A stretch of 64,000 bases of DNA from Dromaius novaehollandiae (Eukaryota > Chordata > Aves > Casuariiformes > Dromaiidae): contig NW_026991398.1 of the NCBI RefSeq assembly GCF_036370855.1, forward strand, positions 682,001-746,000, in the 5' to 3' direction. The number at the start of each line of letters is the position of its first letter. The first letter of the stretch is position 1. Below, one piece after another: positions 10,786 to 22,859 of the stretch. Below the pieces are notes generated by a model. The model was not told the DNA's origin and searched no databases. It was given only the letters and a program-made list of their open reading frames with translations. The translations under genes and the position numbers were made by a program.

Positions 10786-11721
10786 ATGTCCAACAGCAGC
10801 TCCCTCCACGAGTTCCTCCTCCTGGCATTTGCAGACAAACGGGAGCTGCAGCTCTTGCACTTCTCGCTCTTCCTGGGCATCTACCTGGCTGCCCTCCTGG
10901 GCAACGGCCTCATCATCACAGCCATAGCCTGCAACCACCGCCTCCACACCCCCATGTACTTCTTCCTCCTCAACCTCTCCCTCCTGGACCTTGGCTCCCT
11001 CTCGACCACTGTCCCCAAATCCATGGCCAATTCCCTGTGGGACACGACGGCCATTTCCTACTCGGGATGTGCTGCCCAGGTCTTTTTCTACCTCTTTTTA
11101 CTTGCAGCAGAGTTTTATCTCCTCACAGTCATGGCCTATGACCGCTTCATTGCCATCTGCAGACCCCTGCACTATGGGACCCTCATGGACAGCAGAGCCT
11201 GTGTCAAAATGGCAGCAGCTGCCTGGGCCAGTGGTTTTCTCCATGCTGTGCTGCACACTGCAAACACATTTTCAATACCACTCTGCCAAGGCAACACCGT
11301 GGACCAGTTCTTCTGTGAGATTCCCCAGATCCTCAAGCTCTCCTGCTCAGACTCCTACCTCAGGGAACTTGGGTTTCTTGTGGTTGGTGCCTGTTTAGTC
11401 TTTGGATGTTTCATTTTCATTGTGCTGTCCTACGTGCAGATCTTCACTGCTGTGCTGAGGATCCCCTCTGAGCAGGGCCAGCACAAAGCCTTTTCCATGT
11501 GCCTCCCGCACCTGGCCGTGGTCTCCCTGTTTCTCAGCACTGTCATGTTTGCCTACCTGAAGCCCCCCTCCCTCTCCTCCCCATCTCTGGATCTGGTGGC
11601 GGCTGTTCTGTACTCAGTGGTGCCTCCAGCAGTGAACCCCCTCATCTACAGCATGAGGAACAAGGAGCTCAAGGATGCCCTGAGGAAACTGGTTCAGCTG
11701 GTACCAGTTCAGCAGCTATAA
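10786..11721 (+). CDS. Olfactory receptor, OR14-like (gamma-c clade), OR-A
   Basis: An intact 311-residue odorant-binding seven-transmembrane receptor expected in cilia of olfactory neurons, coupled to G-olf. Visible hallmarks: N-glycosylation site at N3, GN at 39-40 in TM1, LHTPMYFFL at 53-61, conserved C95 and C177 for the extracellular disulfide, MAYDRFIAIC at 116-125, SY at 215-216 in TM5, KAFSMC at 234-239 in TM6 and PAVNPLIYSMRN at 281-292 in TM7. The start MSNSSS is chosen because the paralogues begin there; an in-frame ATG at 10768 also lies after the splice acceptor and would add six residues. The open frame upstream of 10762 is intron. All family motifs are present and nothing is missing. 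Subfamily naming beyond OR14-like is not possible here. Confidence 0.95.
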   Translation: MSNSSSLHEFLLLAFADKRELQLLHFSLFLGIYLAALLGNGLIITAIACNHRLHTPMYFFLLNLSLLDLGSLSTTVPKSMANSLWDTTAISYSGCAAQVFFYLFLLAAEFYLLTVMAYDRFIAICRPLHYGTLMDSRACVKMAAAAWASGFLHAVLHTANTFSIPLCQGNTVDQFFCEIPQILKLSCSDSYLRELGFLVVGACLVFGCFIFIVLSYVQIFTAVLRIPSEQGQHKAFSMCLPHLAVVSLFLSTVMFAYLKPPSLSSPSLDLVAAVLYSVVPPAVNPLIYSMRNKELKDALRKLVQLVPVQQL

Positions 11722-11912
11722 GTTGCCCATCTCTCTTTGTAAGTGATTTATCTCAGACAACTCTTGTGCTTTGAGCATTGTATCTGTGATAATCAGGCTT
11801 GTACAGAAGTATTTAAATTCCTCACAATTCTCCAGAGGCACAAACCCAGCCTTTCTGACCCAGAGGCCTTCTGTGAATGTGTCCATCACTGTGTCAGAGC
11901 TGGCCTGTCTCT

Positions 11913-11935
11913 AATAAAAGTGTATTTCTAATAAA
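11913..11935 (+). terminator. Two AATAAA poly(A) signals of OR-A
   Basis: AATAAA occurs at 11913-11918 and 11930-11935, about 190-210 bases after the stop codon, both in the sense of OR-A. The first is matched at 36368-36373 in the orphan 3' flank. Confidence 0.6.
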
Positions 11936-13430
11936 AGGGGATTTCCTCAGTGCTGTGCTTGAAAGTTGCTTTCTTCTTCCAGAGCTGGAGCCAGTAATTC
12001 ACTCAAGGACTTTCACCCTGAAAAGGACTGTTGCTTTCTGGGAGGTCTCCATTGTCTCAAGGCAATGAGCTCATGGGGTGCTGTGTTAGGGAATGAGGGC
12101 TGCATTCAGCTCTCACTTGTGGGTGCCCAGTGCTCCTGGAGGTGCTGAATGGTCAGGCGGTGTCTGCCTGGGACTGTCTGCCCTGTAACAGGGCTGGTGA
12201 CAGAGGCCCACAGTGGGGACCCTGCAGGCAGAGGGAAGGGAGCCTGGAGAGTGGTTCATGTCAGCTTCAATGGAAAACCCTGGGCTGCATCTTGGGACAC
12301 ACCTGAACACAGCCTGAGCCATTTGAAATGTCCTGTGATTGCTCAGAGCATCATCCACAGCCACAGACCCCTTGGTAGAGGGTTGTCAGGTGCAATGATG
12401 CCCGTCCAGCTGGGTCTGCTTCTCACCCCAACCACCACGGCCAGTGCAGAGTCACCCCCTGGCCCTGGGGCACCACAACCCGCTCGCTCTGCAGAGCAGC
12501 ACCGCCAGCTCGGGGCCCTGCGGGGAGCACAGGGGAGGCTCCAGGAGTGGCCAGGCAGGCCAGCACTGATGCACTCCCTGGGGTGAGGACACACACCGGT
12601 GGGTTTGTGGGGCAGAGCCAGGTCTCGTGGAGGGGAAGCAAGACATGCCGGGCACAGGAGAGTGGAGGCCATTTGCAGCCCTGGCTGCACAGCTCAGGTT
12701 TATGGGTGAGTCTTGCTGTGCGGCCAATTCATTCCTGCTGGGCTCAGTGCCTGTATCGAGGGGAAGAGCCAGGCCTAGGCAGCCTCTCTCCTGGCACAGA
12801 CCCCAGCAGGCCCTGGGGACGGCTGTGTGCTGACCCCTGCGTGGGACATGGCCAGGGCTGGGCAAGGTGCAGAAACTGTGGGGGCTGCCAAAGCAGGAGG
12901 GCTGTGGGGGGACGGGACACTGAAGGCTGTCGCAGGGACTGTGCCAGGGGGATGATGGCCTGGCCCATGAGCTCTTGTTCTTGCTCCAGCTGTGCTGGAG
13001 GACCGTGAGGTCCCTCAGGCAATGCTGTACCAGCCTTGGGGAGCTGCCCTGAGCACCACAACAGGCAGAGCACGCTCCTTGTATGTCCCCGTCCTGCTGG
13101 GAGGGTGGCACGGGCACAACCCCTCGCTGCAGCCTCCACTGGCCCCTGCTGACCTGCCCCTGCCAACCTGCCACCACCCCCGTGCAGCCTCGTCCTCTGT
13201 CCCTCTTCTCCACACTGCAGGGACCAGTGATGCAGCAGGAGCTGGCACAGCCCCATGGCCACTGCCCGGCCCCTGGCCCTCTCCTCCTGCCTGCCAAACA
13301 TTACATCCATCTTCAAGAAGGACAAGAAAGAGGATCTGGGGAGTGATGGGCTGGTCAGCGTCACCTCAGTCCCTTGGAAGCAAATCTTCCTGGAGCTGGT
13401 TCCAGCCACATGAAGGGGTCGGGAACAGCC
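11936..13430 (+). repeat. 3' flank of OR-A (type F2), GC-rich
   Basis: No gene. It aligns with 36300-38060 in the same orientation, for example TGACCCAGAGGCCTTCTGTG near 11859 against 36300, and CTGCATTCAGCTCTCACTTGTGGG near 12100 against 36540. More weakly it resembles the F1 flanks of the other ORs. Several long open frames on both strands come from high GC content and match no family I know. Confidence 0.6.
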
Positions 13431-13439
13431 AGCCTGAAG

Positions 13440-14375
13440 TCATCGAGGGCAAATTGTGCCTGGTCAATCTGGCTGCCTTCTGTGATGGGATGACTGGCTG
13501 TGTGGACAAGGGGAGTGCAGTGCCTGCACTCCTTGAATGTAGGAAGGCCTTTGACATGGTCTTCCATAACTTCTTTGTAGCCAAACTGGGGAGAGGTGGG
13601 ATGGAGGAGTAAGCAATGGAGGGTGTGGGGAATGAGCAGGAGGTCGCCTGGCTCAAAGGGTGGAGAACAGTGGTACAAAGCCGAGGGGCCTTGAAAGACT
13701 TGGGGATTTGGCCAACAGAAACTTCATGGCATTGTACAAGGAGAAATGGCAGGTGCTGTTTAAGAGGGGGCAGAACAGCCTGTGCATCAGGACAGGCTGG
13801 GACTTGACGGGTAGAGGAGTGACCCTGAGGAGAAGGACCTGGATGTTGCAAGAGATGCCACATGAGCCAGTGCTGCATGCTCACCATAAACGAGGCCAGT
13901 TGCATACGGGGTGGCATTGGCAAGTGAGCGGCCACCCAGACAAGGTGAATTATTATCCCCCTCGTCTCAGCACTGGTGTGGCCACATCTAGAATAGGGTG
14001 TCCCAGGGTGGGATGCCCTGTGCTGGAGGAATGGGGAGAAACTGGAGAGGGTCCAGAGGAGGTCAGCAAAGGTGAGGTTAGGGGTCTAAAGGACAAGGCC
14101 TTTATGGAGAGGCTGAAGGACCTGGGTTGCTTTAGCCTGGGGAAGGGGAGGCTGAGGGCAGTCGAGTAGGAACCTGTGACTGCTTGAAGGGTGGCTTCAG
14201 AGATGATGGAGCTTTTCTTGGTAGTGGGAAACAGCAAGAGAAGGGGAAAGCCACAAGCTGCAGCTTGTAGGGCTCAGCTGTGACATTAGGAAAAGGAAAT
14301 GTCACTTGAAGGGTAGTGCTGTGGTGCCAGAGGTCACCCAGAGGGAGCCTGTGATCAGCCGCTGGCTTTGTTTTT
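13440..14375 (+). mobile_element. CR1 LINE fragment, RT end plus 3' part
   Basis: Plus-strand pieces include CRKAFDMVFHNFFVAKLG (13540-13590), a KDLGIW...NRNFMALYKEKWQ segment (13697-13755), and ERLKDLGCFSLGKGRLRAVE (14108-14167), which matches the CR1 RLRELGLFSLEKRRLRGD stretch. The tail to 14375 resembles the post-ORF CR1 region. The frames are interrupted. It aligns with 56930-57430 (+) and, reversed, with 22150-22530. Confidence 0.75.
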
Positions 14376-14914
14376 CAAGGAGAAGCAAGTGAGGACAGGA
14401 AGACATCAGGAGAGGTGGAGACATCCCGGGGTGAAAGCAAGGTGGGGAAGCAGGTTGGGTGTCTACAGTCTGCAGGGGAACAGGCACAGGTGTGGGACAG
14501 TGTAGGACAGGCTGTGGTGGAGGTGGCCAAGGGCACTGCCAGGGGTAAAAGCTCCCAACAGAACTGAGGTCTTTGTCCTCTTTGCGATGGCTGGTGTCTC
14601 TGCCACCAAGGCCTCTGAGAAGACACCATTTCCTGAAAGCACTGTGGCCTTGCCGCTTCCTCGTCCCCAGGGAGCCCAGGAGGTGCTTTATCATTGCCCT
14701 GCACTTGGCGTTGCACACCCCAACCCTCACACTGCCCCCAGGAAGAGCCCTGAGCAATGCGTGATGGAAAGGATCACCCTGCCCAGGGGCTGGCTGTCAG
14801 TGCCTGGCTGCTCTGCTTGATAACACACATCCAGGTTGACTTGGCATCACAACCACCTGCACATTGCCTTTGCCTGCCTGCAATCAGGGCCTCCAACTTT
14901 CTGCTCTAATCTGT
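14376..14914. repeat. Duplicated block X, reversed copy in unit A
   Basis: Reverse counterpart of 5130-5460 and 21640-22150, and direct counterpart of 57430-57940. Landmarks are CTGCCCCCAGGAAGAGCCCTG near 14729 and CTGCCTGCAATCAGGGCCTCC near 14873. Homology stops at CTGCTCTAATC (14914), where the LTR-bearing insertion begins. Confidence 0.65.
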
Positions 14915-14969
14915 CATGGAAATTAGGCTTATCAGCCACCATAACAGGGCTTGACCCTAGGTTCCCACA

Positions 14970-15545
14970 AGTAAAGTTCAGAGGCAAATCAAAATAAATT
15001 AAATTTTAATCACGCGTGTGCCGTAATTACAGCTCGAGCTGGGTGCCTCCGAAGAGGGACCCTGATGTAAACAAATCCTGGGCAATTATAGTTTTTTCAA
15101 CTTACATTTCCCACCCCTCACGCGGTAGGTAGACCAATAGTAATGTTTTTGGTCTGGGGTCTCCTGCTCCTCATTGGGTCTCATCATCATTCTTAGGTAA
15201 GCTGTTTTTCTCCTTATTCTTGTTTTTTGCGGTCTCTGATGAGGGTTGTACCTCTGTTTTTGTTGGGTCTGGTGGTTGTCTGCCAAGGTCTTATTTTTCA
15301 ATTGTTTTGATGTCTTCCCTTTCGGAGTGGGTAACACAGGAGCGCAGACTGTGTGTGGCTTCCTTATTTTACCAGCCTGAACGAGCTCTGAGGCACTATT
15401 TTTTACTAAACTAGGTAAAGGTTCATTACTTTTCCCATGTGCGGCCTAAGGCTTCAGCAAATTTAGCTACTCATGCTAAGCAAGTTTTATATAAGTTGTG
15501 CTAAGCAGCTATCTCCAGACAATTTCAATTCACCGTTCTTTAACA
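14970..15545 (-). mobile_element. Old LTR of an endogenous retrovirus, antisense
   Basis: Read on the minus strand, the element starts TGTTAAAGAA at 15545. It has a TATATAAAAC box near 15488 and shares GGCACCCAGCTCGAGCTGT and ATAATTGCCCAGGA with a second copy at 45207-45797. No coding part is attached. Its distal end is uncertain (somewhere between 14915 and 14990). The two copies are strongly diverged, so it is old. The family is not identified. Confidence 0.65.
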
Positions 15546-16189
15546 GATGCATGGTATAATGACCATTCTCACTTTTTCCTTGTCCTTATGCGGCCACCTC
15601 TCCGGTAACAGTTTTCCCCAGATTGTTCTCACCACACTCCAGCTGTGCCAGGATGATTCATGTCCTCCCTGGCAGTTGGCCTCAGGGTCATCCCCACTGA
15701 TGGGTGGGTGGTCGGGTCCGCAGGCCAGCTGATGGTGAGTCCGAGTCCCCACAGAGGCATGTGGCTTACTCTCTTATCCTTCCTGGGTTTGGTTCGTTAT
15801 CCAGTCAAACAATGCCAGACCACGGTTACACAACAGCTGTGTGGCCCCAGTCAATACCAACAGGCATACCAAGAGACAACCCAGTGCTCAGTTGACAACA
15901 GTACGCGTATTCAACAGACAGCCGTACTCAGTCAATAGCAGTATGCAAATCAACAGGTCCTTCAGTGGAGAGTTCCACAGTACCTAGATGTCTTCGGTGT
16001 GAGTCTGTGGTGTCACTTCCTCTCTGCTGACTAGGTTTGTTCAGCGATCATGGGGTCATTGGAGGGTGTGCCACTAGGCTACAGCAACCCCACAGTGTGG
16101 TGACTCTGGCCGTGGTGCCCCCAGGGTTCCTTAACTCTTGGGGAGCCCCCCAGAGCAAACCCCTCTTCTGTGGGCTGTCCCATCCTGAG
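15546..16189. other. Unassigned stretch next to the old LTR
   Basis: No gene recognised. Positions 15790-15960 hold a loose repetition of short AGTCAATA/CAACAG words, including an ATGCAAAT octamer near 15944. It has no counterpart in the other units. It may belong to the LTR insertion. Confidence 0.3.
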
Positions 16190-16440
16190 TCCCACACTTG
16201 CCTGTGTGACGCTTATCAAATGGCTGCAAAGGTTCTAGCAGGAGATGAATGTCCAGAGGAATTCCCTGTCCCAAGGCCTTGGAGGAATGGAAGTGAAGGG
16301 ATATAGACTTGGCCTTTGTGTGTTTTGGTGCCCTTGTGGGTCTCCTAGCTGCTGCCATGCCTAGTCCTGTCCCCTGTGTGTCTCTGATGCTGAGGCATGT
16401 GTTGGTTGGCAACCCTCTATGAGGCAAGGGGCGGGTCGTG
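16190..16440. repeat. Duplicated block 1, internal copy
   Basis: Direct counterpart of 63780-64000 and reversed counterpart of 560-740. Shared words are CCTGTGTGTCTCTGATGCTGAGGCATGTGTTGG near 16374 and GGAATGGAAGTGAAGGG near 16285. No gene. Confidence 0.65.
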
Positions 16441-18289
16441 CGGTGTGTCACAGTGGTGGGGTGCCCTGTGGTGGGAACGAGTGGTGGCCCCAGTGTCTTG
16501 GTGCTGCTCTGCGTGGGAGGAGGTGTCTGGAGAGAGCAGTGCTGTGCGTGGGGAGTGCTGCCAGGCTGGGGAGCTGGGGAGCCCTTGGAGGGGAGGAGGT
16601 GACTTGGCTCGCAGGGCCCAGGCTGCCCTGGTGGCGAGAGCCAGGGATGCTGGCAGCCTGCTGCCTTCTGTGCACTGAGGTTCAGGCCTTGGGTTTCCTG
16701 AGCTCTTGCCAGGATCTGCAGCCAGACGTCCCACATAGACTTTGAAATAAATAGAAATATGGAGTTCAGAGCGTTTGGAGTAAAAGAGGTCTTGTTTCAG
16801 AAAAGGTTCCTTGTTGGAGATTTTTGAAGTTATCACCTCTGGGATCTGTCCAACCACAAGCTTTTTAGGCGAGAGGCATAGCAGTTGCCTCCCTCTCCTA
16901 TTAGCAAAGACTAAGGGGGGGATATGACCCATATGACTAATTGGTGCAGGCACTCTTTTCTTATGCACCAGGACCCTAGAAGCTCTTTGCTAATAATGCA
17001 GTAGTATCCCCCAATTGGCCCTTATTTAACCTTCTGATTAACCCCCCTCCAATCCAGTGAAATATATCTGGAGAGAGGGTCCTGAGCTCTTCCTGCTGAA
17101 GGCCTCCCTGCTTCAGGTCTCTCTGCTGCTCCCTGCACCCTGCGCACTGCCCTGGGCTCTGACACCAGACATCCAGGGGCTGACATCTAGCAGGACACCT
17201 CAGAGAGCAGTTTGGATCGTGTGGGACTTGTTTCGCCCGCACAGTTAACATGGAAAATGTCTTGCCACAGCGGAGCACTCAGAGGCGCTCTTTCAAGTGG
17301 CAGTGCCACAGTCATTAGCTTTTAGAATGGGCAAAATAAGGAAAACTTCCAAAGACAAAGTATTTCTTCAGAAAATTATTGGTCTTTAAAACCACTTCTC
17401 CCAGATGGAGACCACAGTGAGTCATGACGCTCAAGCACTTTCCTGCAAGTCAGCAGGAAATACTTCAGGGGTCATAGCTGAGAACCAGCTTGCAAAGCTG
17501 AAGCTGTTTTGTGCAGATAACTTGCAAGGCCTCTCAGAAGTATGTTCCTCACCTTTCCACATGCTCCTCTCTGCTCTAAGGGAGTCATTTCTGACCTGAC
17601 AGATCAGGTGTCCAACTCAGCTGGGCACATTCTGTAATGTGTCACTGAGCTGGTTGAGGCCTGAAGTTCCCGAACCTCCTGCCCAATCAGCTCGGGCATA
17701 GCCTGGGTCTTGGTTCACTTGTGGACTCTTCTTTGCAAGTGAACCCCCTGTGAGGTGACATCCCAAGTGTGGATCTGAGGCTAATTTGGACAAAGGTGCC
17801 CTCTTGGCAGTGAGGTGTGGATAAAAGCAAGTGAGGGTCAGTTCCTTTTAGAGTGGTCCACAGCTCTTGCAGCTGGCCTTGTACAGTTCAGCTCACCCAC
17901 CCGTCATCAAACTGTACATTGGAGCTTGCAAGATGGTTCCTTTTTGGTAGCACACTATAAAATACCCCTCTGGCTGGTAATAATACATCACACTCTACTT
18001 TGGGAAGGTCGAGCTGCCAAAGGAAGCCTCCAGATAATGTCCATGGTGTCTCTGGTCTGCAGGGGCAGCACCCTGGGCTCGGAGGAGATCTAGGCGAGGA
18101 GCTGTGCACTGTTTGGTGGCAGGTCCGCTGCAGGGGGCGAGTCCTGAGCAGGGTGGCCGTGAGCCGTGCCTGCCTGCCTGCGGGCCGCGGGCTGGTGGGG
18201 TGGCTGCAGCAGAGGTGTCCTCACAATCAGCACCCAGATGGGTCCCTGTCACCTGTGTCACCCCCTCCCCTCCCCAGGACTGTCATTGC
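16441..18289. other. Unassigned single-copy stretch
   Basis: No gene, RNA or repeat that I can name. 16440-16680 is G-rich with overlapping open frames on both strands. 16740-17040 is AT-richer and has an AATAAA at about 16745. 17400-18000 has no similarity to the other units. It has no counterpart in the OR units. Confidence 0.3.
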
Positions 18290-18560
18290 TGCTGGGTGGG
18301 CTCTCTGAGGTGCTGGGTGACATCACAAAGCCTGCTGGCCAGCACATCTGCTGAGGGCCAATCAGGCAGCTGCAGTGGAAGTGACCTCACAGTCAACACT
18401 GCAGTCATGTCCCCTTTGCCTGCCTCTCCCCATCCTCCTGCCCATATATCATCCCTGATGGGATGAGAGGTGCTGTGATTCTCTTCTTGTCCTCAAAATG
18501 GCTCCTACCAGAACCCAGCCCACAAGGTTCCTGTGCAAGAGGTGACCTCACCATCAACAC
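18290..18560 (+). repeat. Minisatellite relic (~62-bp unit), internal
   Basis: Three recognisable cores (GTGACATCACA near 18317, AAGTGACCTCACAGTCAACAC near 18378, GGTGACCTCACC near 18540) with TGCTGGCCAGCACATCTGCTGAGGGCCAATCAGGCAG between them. Same repeat and orientation as 1120-1890. Confidence 0.65.
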
Positions 18561-20569
18561 TGCACATGTGTCACTTCTGTCTTGTTCTCCCCTGTCCCTC
18601 TTCTGAGTCATGCTCGTTTCTGGGCCCCACATTCAACATCCCAGCCGTGTCCCCTTTCCTGGCACCTCCCTCTCCCCTGTCCCCATGGAATTACACACAC
18701 ATGGTGGGGCAGCTCACGTGGCAGGATGAAACTGGGCTCCTGGGGAAGGCAGTCTGGGGTGGCGAGGAGGTGCAGGTGTGCTCTGTGCAAAGGGGTGGCT
18801 GGAGTGCACAGGGCTTTGCCTTGGAGCAGGTGATGAGCCGGTGGAGACCTTGTAGGAAGAAGAAGAGGACACAGCAGTCTGGGTGACATTCTGGGAGTGT
18901 TTGCTAACGGCTGCCTGAGGAGGGAAGGGAAGCAGCTGAAACCTTGTGTAGGCAGCTGGGGGAAGCCTCATGGTCCTAGATCCTGGTTCTCGCAGGGTAG
19001 TTTCACCCCCTTGAAATCTGCTGGATGGGCAGTGGGCCTGGGCACAAGCAGCCCAGGAGGTTCCTGGAGAGTGCTGAAAACAACTTCTTGGCACAGGCAA
19101 TCAATGAGCCAACACCAGCTGGACTCTGTCAGTCACAAGCAGAACAGACATGGATGGAGATGTAAAGGTTGAGGGCAGCCATGGCTGCAATGGTCCTGAG
19201 ATAGTGGAGATGTAAGACAAAAAGCTGAAGAAGAGCCCAGGGCTGCAGGGGAGCCGATTTCACCTAAATGAGGATCTGCTTGGCAGGATCCCCCAGGAGA
19301 CTTCCCTGGAGGGCAGAGGGGCCATGAGGCCTCTGTAAAGAGAGACTAGGCAGAGGAAGAGAGGACAGAGAGGCAGAGGAAGAGAGAGGAGACATGTCCA
19401 TTTGAATACAGTAGTTTCTCAGAACAAAGTTTCTCCATTCAGAGTGTTGGCAGGAAATTTATCACATTGAATAGCTGTACATTTATATAAATATATACAC
19501 TCACGTAGAGTAATTACTGTAGTGTATGCATATGGTCCTGCAAATCAGAAGGAAAGAAATTATTCATTAGAATTGATAAATGTTTGATGTTCTGAAAATG
19601 AAGATTTGTTTCAGCTCTTGCATAGAAATATTTTTGGCATATTTTTCACCCAGTGATGCGAACTTTACGTTCAGGCCTTTATAGATAGAGAGGCCATTGC
19701 TGCCTGAGATGCCCTGTGTGTTCCCATGTGGTGCTGGGAAATGTGACGCAGGAACTATGGGAACCTTTCTGGAGCATGGGCTAGTCACCAGGAGAAGCAT
19801 CTCCCAACCTCTCAGTGGGACAACTTATTTCCATTGACTAGAAAGGGAAGTCCAGACAGCTGGATTAGCCAGAGACATCTGCCCTGAAGGGGTCTGGCAT
19901 TGAGTGAGCTAATTCACATCCCTGTTGTCACCTCCAATGGAGTTGCACTTCATGACCATGCAGGGAATGAAAAGGGTTTGTGGGTAGATGTGTAGGGAGT
20001 CCTTTAAGACATCACTGTAACACAGGTACATTGAGATTGGTGCAAATTAGGCCACTGATAAATAGAGTGTTTTCACTGAGCTGATCAGCCTGCTTTCCTC
20101 TATCAGCTGTGACAGCACAACATCTCATGGTGTGACTTGCTGTGTGCAAGGAGTGGCAAGAATGATCCTGGGCAGGGAGTGGTTTGAGGGGCACTGGACT
20201 TGTGTGAGACACACAAATAGTATTTTGAATAGTGTAGGCCCTCTGCAGCTCCCAGGGGCTCCAGTCTCCCTCAGGTCCCCTGCGAGAGCTGCTGGGCCCA
20301 GGCAGGTGCCTCAGAGACACCGGGGCCTCTCCAAGTGCCACTGGCTGCTTGTGGTTGGACACCTGAGCTCTGCCTGGAAAGGGGAAGAACTGTTTTCAAC
20401 ATTTCAAAAATACAAGACCACTTTCATCAGCTCAAATGATTGGCTAATGTTAATGTCAATGTTTTGCTATGATCAAAGAGTGGAAATCTTCAGGAAGGGT
20501 CTTAATCTTGGGAGAAGAAATATTGATTTGCCCTTGACCTTCTGTTTTCACTGCTCTGTCTAGTAGGCT
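18561..20569. other. Unassigned stretch between unit A and unit B
   Basis: I see no gene. A purine-rich run of about 50 bases (AGAGGAAGAGAGGACAGAG words) lies at 19345-19392, and an AT-rich segment at 19440-19560. Nothing here matches the other units. Confidence 0.3.
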
Positions 20570-22150
20570 GTGGATGTAATCTCAGAGATCTCTCACGTAT
20601 TTCCATGTGTCCTGATTAACTTGATCATATTTAAAGACCTCTTTGCTCAGACTCTCTGGGTGTATGCACTTTCCCTAGTTTTCCAGTTTTCCTCCTCCCC
20701 TTGCTCTTTATCATTCAGATACCTCTCAGCTCTCCAGTTGCTGCTCTGAGCTTCTGGGAGTCTGAAGCTTGTCTCAGCTTTCAGCAGTCTCATTGTCTCT
20801 TTAGCCAGCTCCTTTCTTCTGTGTCTTGTCTATCCTTTCCTATCTATCTGTCGAAAACATTTCAAGGGAGGTTATGTCTTGTGGGCAGTGGAGCTCACTG
20901 GAGGCAACTTGGACTTGACATACAGTTGAGGAGTGTCTTTTATGTTTTAGTAAAGTGTTTCAAATCTTATTTTGTTTGATTGCAATTAAGACAAATCCTT
21001 CTGTGTCTGTTTGCAGCTAGTTCTCTACAGAAAGCAGGTGGGAATAGGTGCACATGAGCTGTAACCTTCAGCTACAGACTTGAGAGAAAAAAAGCTGGAT
21101 TTTAACCAGAGTGCTCTAAGTCCCCAGTGGCTGATGAGGGAACTGGCAGGGCTGGGGAGCTGGGGAGGAAGGCTGTCCATACATGTCTCCTATCAAAAAT
21201 ACTGCTTGTCCTACATGTGCAGACTTCATCTGGAGACCCAGTGGGTCAGTGTGAATTGGAGAATGTGGGTATTGCTTATTCTGAAAACTGAAGAATAAAG
21301 AAAGCTTCAGAAGCAGATATCTTTTGTTTTCAGGTGCTCATTGAAATCTGCCTAATCTCAGTACACTCCTGAAAGCTTCCCAATTAGCCACACAAGACTT
21401 GAAGAACTGAAGAAAATTATGGAAAGAGGCATGGCTCCTTAGGGGTTTTGGCATTTTAATGACCCCTTGGGTGTACTTGGTGCTGAGCCCATGAACCGCA
21501 GATGCTGAGAAGAGACTGAAGAAACCTCTCAAGAAGCTGAAGTCATAAACCACGTTTCCAAGATTCTTGCAGTATTAACAGGTCCCACTGAGGGCAATTA
21601 CCAAGGAGGCTCCCCAGGGGCTGATTAGAGCAAAAAGTTGGAAGCCCTGATTGCAGGTAGGCAAAGGCAATGTGCAGATGGCTGTGATGCCAAGTCAACC
21701 TTGATGTGTGTTATCAAGCAGAGCAGCCAGGCACTGACAGCCAGCCCCTGGGCAGGGTGATCCTTTCCATCATGCATTGCTCAGGGCTCTTGCTGGGGGC
21801 AGTGTGCAGTTGGGGGTGTGCAATGCCGAGTGCAGGACCATGATACGGCACCTCCTGGGCTCCCAAGAGACAAGGAGGCAGCAAGGCCACAGTGCTTTGA
21901 GGAATGGTGTCTTCTCGTGGGCCTTGGTGGCAGAGACACCAGCCATAGCCAAGCGGACAAAGACCTGGCTGTGTTGGGAGGTGTCAGCCTTGGTAGTGCC
22001 CCTGGCCATCTCCACCTCAGGCTGTGCTATGCTTTCCCACACCTGTGCCTGTTTCCCTGCAGACTGTAGACACCCAACCTGCTTCCCCACCTTGCTCTCA
22101 CCCTGGGATCTCCTGACCTCTCCTGATGTCTTTCTGTCCTCACTTGCTTT
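20570..22150. repeat. Duplicated block X, copy in unit B
   Basis: Direct copy of 4085-5460. Landmarks are CCATGTGTCCTGATTAACTTGATC near 20604 against 4107, TGGACTTGACATACAGTTGAGGAGTG near 20910, and GGGGGCAGTGTGCAGTTGGGGG near 21794. It lacks the (AAT)n run. No gene. Confidence 0.7.
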
Positions 22151-22530
22151 TCCTTGAAACACAAAGCCAGAGCCGGACCACAGACTCCCTCCGGGTGACC
22201 TGTGGTACCACAGCACTACCTTAGGAGTGACATTTTCTTTTCCTAATGTCACATCTAAACCCCACAAGCTGCTGTTTGTGGCTTTATCTTTCTCATGCTG
22301 TTTCCCACTACCAAAGAAAGCTCCATCATTTCTGAAACCACCCTTCCAGCAGTCACAGGCTCCTACTCTACTGCCCTTCACCTGCACTTCAGCAGGCTAA
22401 AGAAGCCCAGGTCCCTCAGCCCCTTCTCACAGATGGGATTATTCCCACCTAGGCACAGGACTTGACACTTCTCTTGTAAATCTTCATGAGGTTTCTGCTG
22501 TCCGAATCATCCGAGTTTCTCAGGAGCCTT
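22150..22530 (-). mobile_element. CR1 LINE fragments, 3' region
   Basis: Minus-strand match to 14160-14375 (TTTCTTGGTAGTGGGAAACAGC and AAGAAGCCCAGGTCCCTCAG words, reversed). It is followed by a second short piece containing the reversed AACCTCATGAAGATTTACAAG segment, which is the CR1 NLMKFNK region. Confidence 0.6.
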
Positions 22531-22859
22531 CTGGACTAAAGTTCATCTGTGTCAAAATGAAAAAACAAAGCAAAAAAACCCCAAATAAACCAGAACAGCG
22601 CCAATGAGCTCAGGGTAAGCAGGGGTGGGGTGGGCTGTATGGGAACAATCAGAATGGTAAAAGATACAATTTTAGAAGGGGAGAAAACAGGAAAGAAATG
22701 AAATTAAAAGTGAAAAAAAGGATTGATCAGGGCAGACTTGGGAATTCCTGACAAAAAGCCCTGCATCTGAGTAATTCTGCCTGGAGGAGAACAGGAAAGC
22801 TAGCCTACTTCCGCTGTCACGGGGAACCTGCATGCTTGCCCTGACATCAACAGGCGATC
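22531..22859. other. A-rich unassigned stretch
   Basis: A purine-rich spacer of 330 bases (AAAAAACAAAGCAAAAAAACCCC near 22559) that occurs only in unit B. No gene or named repeat. Confidence 0.3.

Noticed and set aside
12452-13297. Long minus-strand frame of 281 codons, and others in GC-rich flanks (36955-38067, 37668-38606)
   Set aside because: Overlapping open frames on both strands, no recognisable domain, low-complexity Pro/Ala/Ser content; not kept in the paralogous flank.
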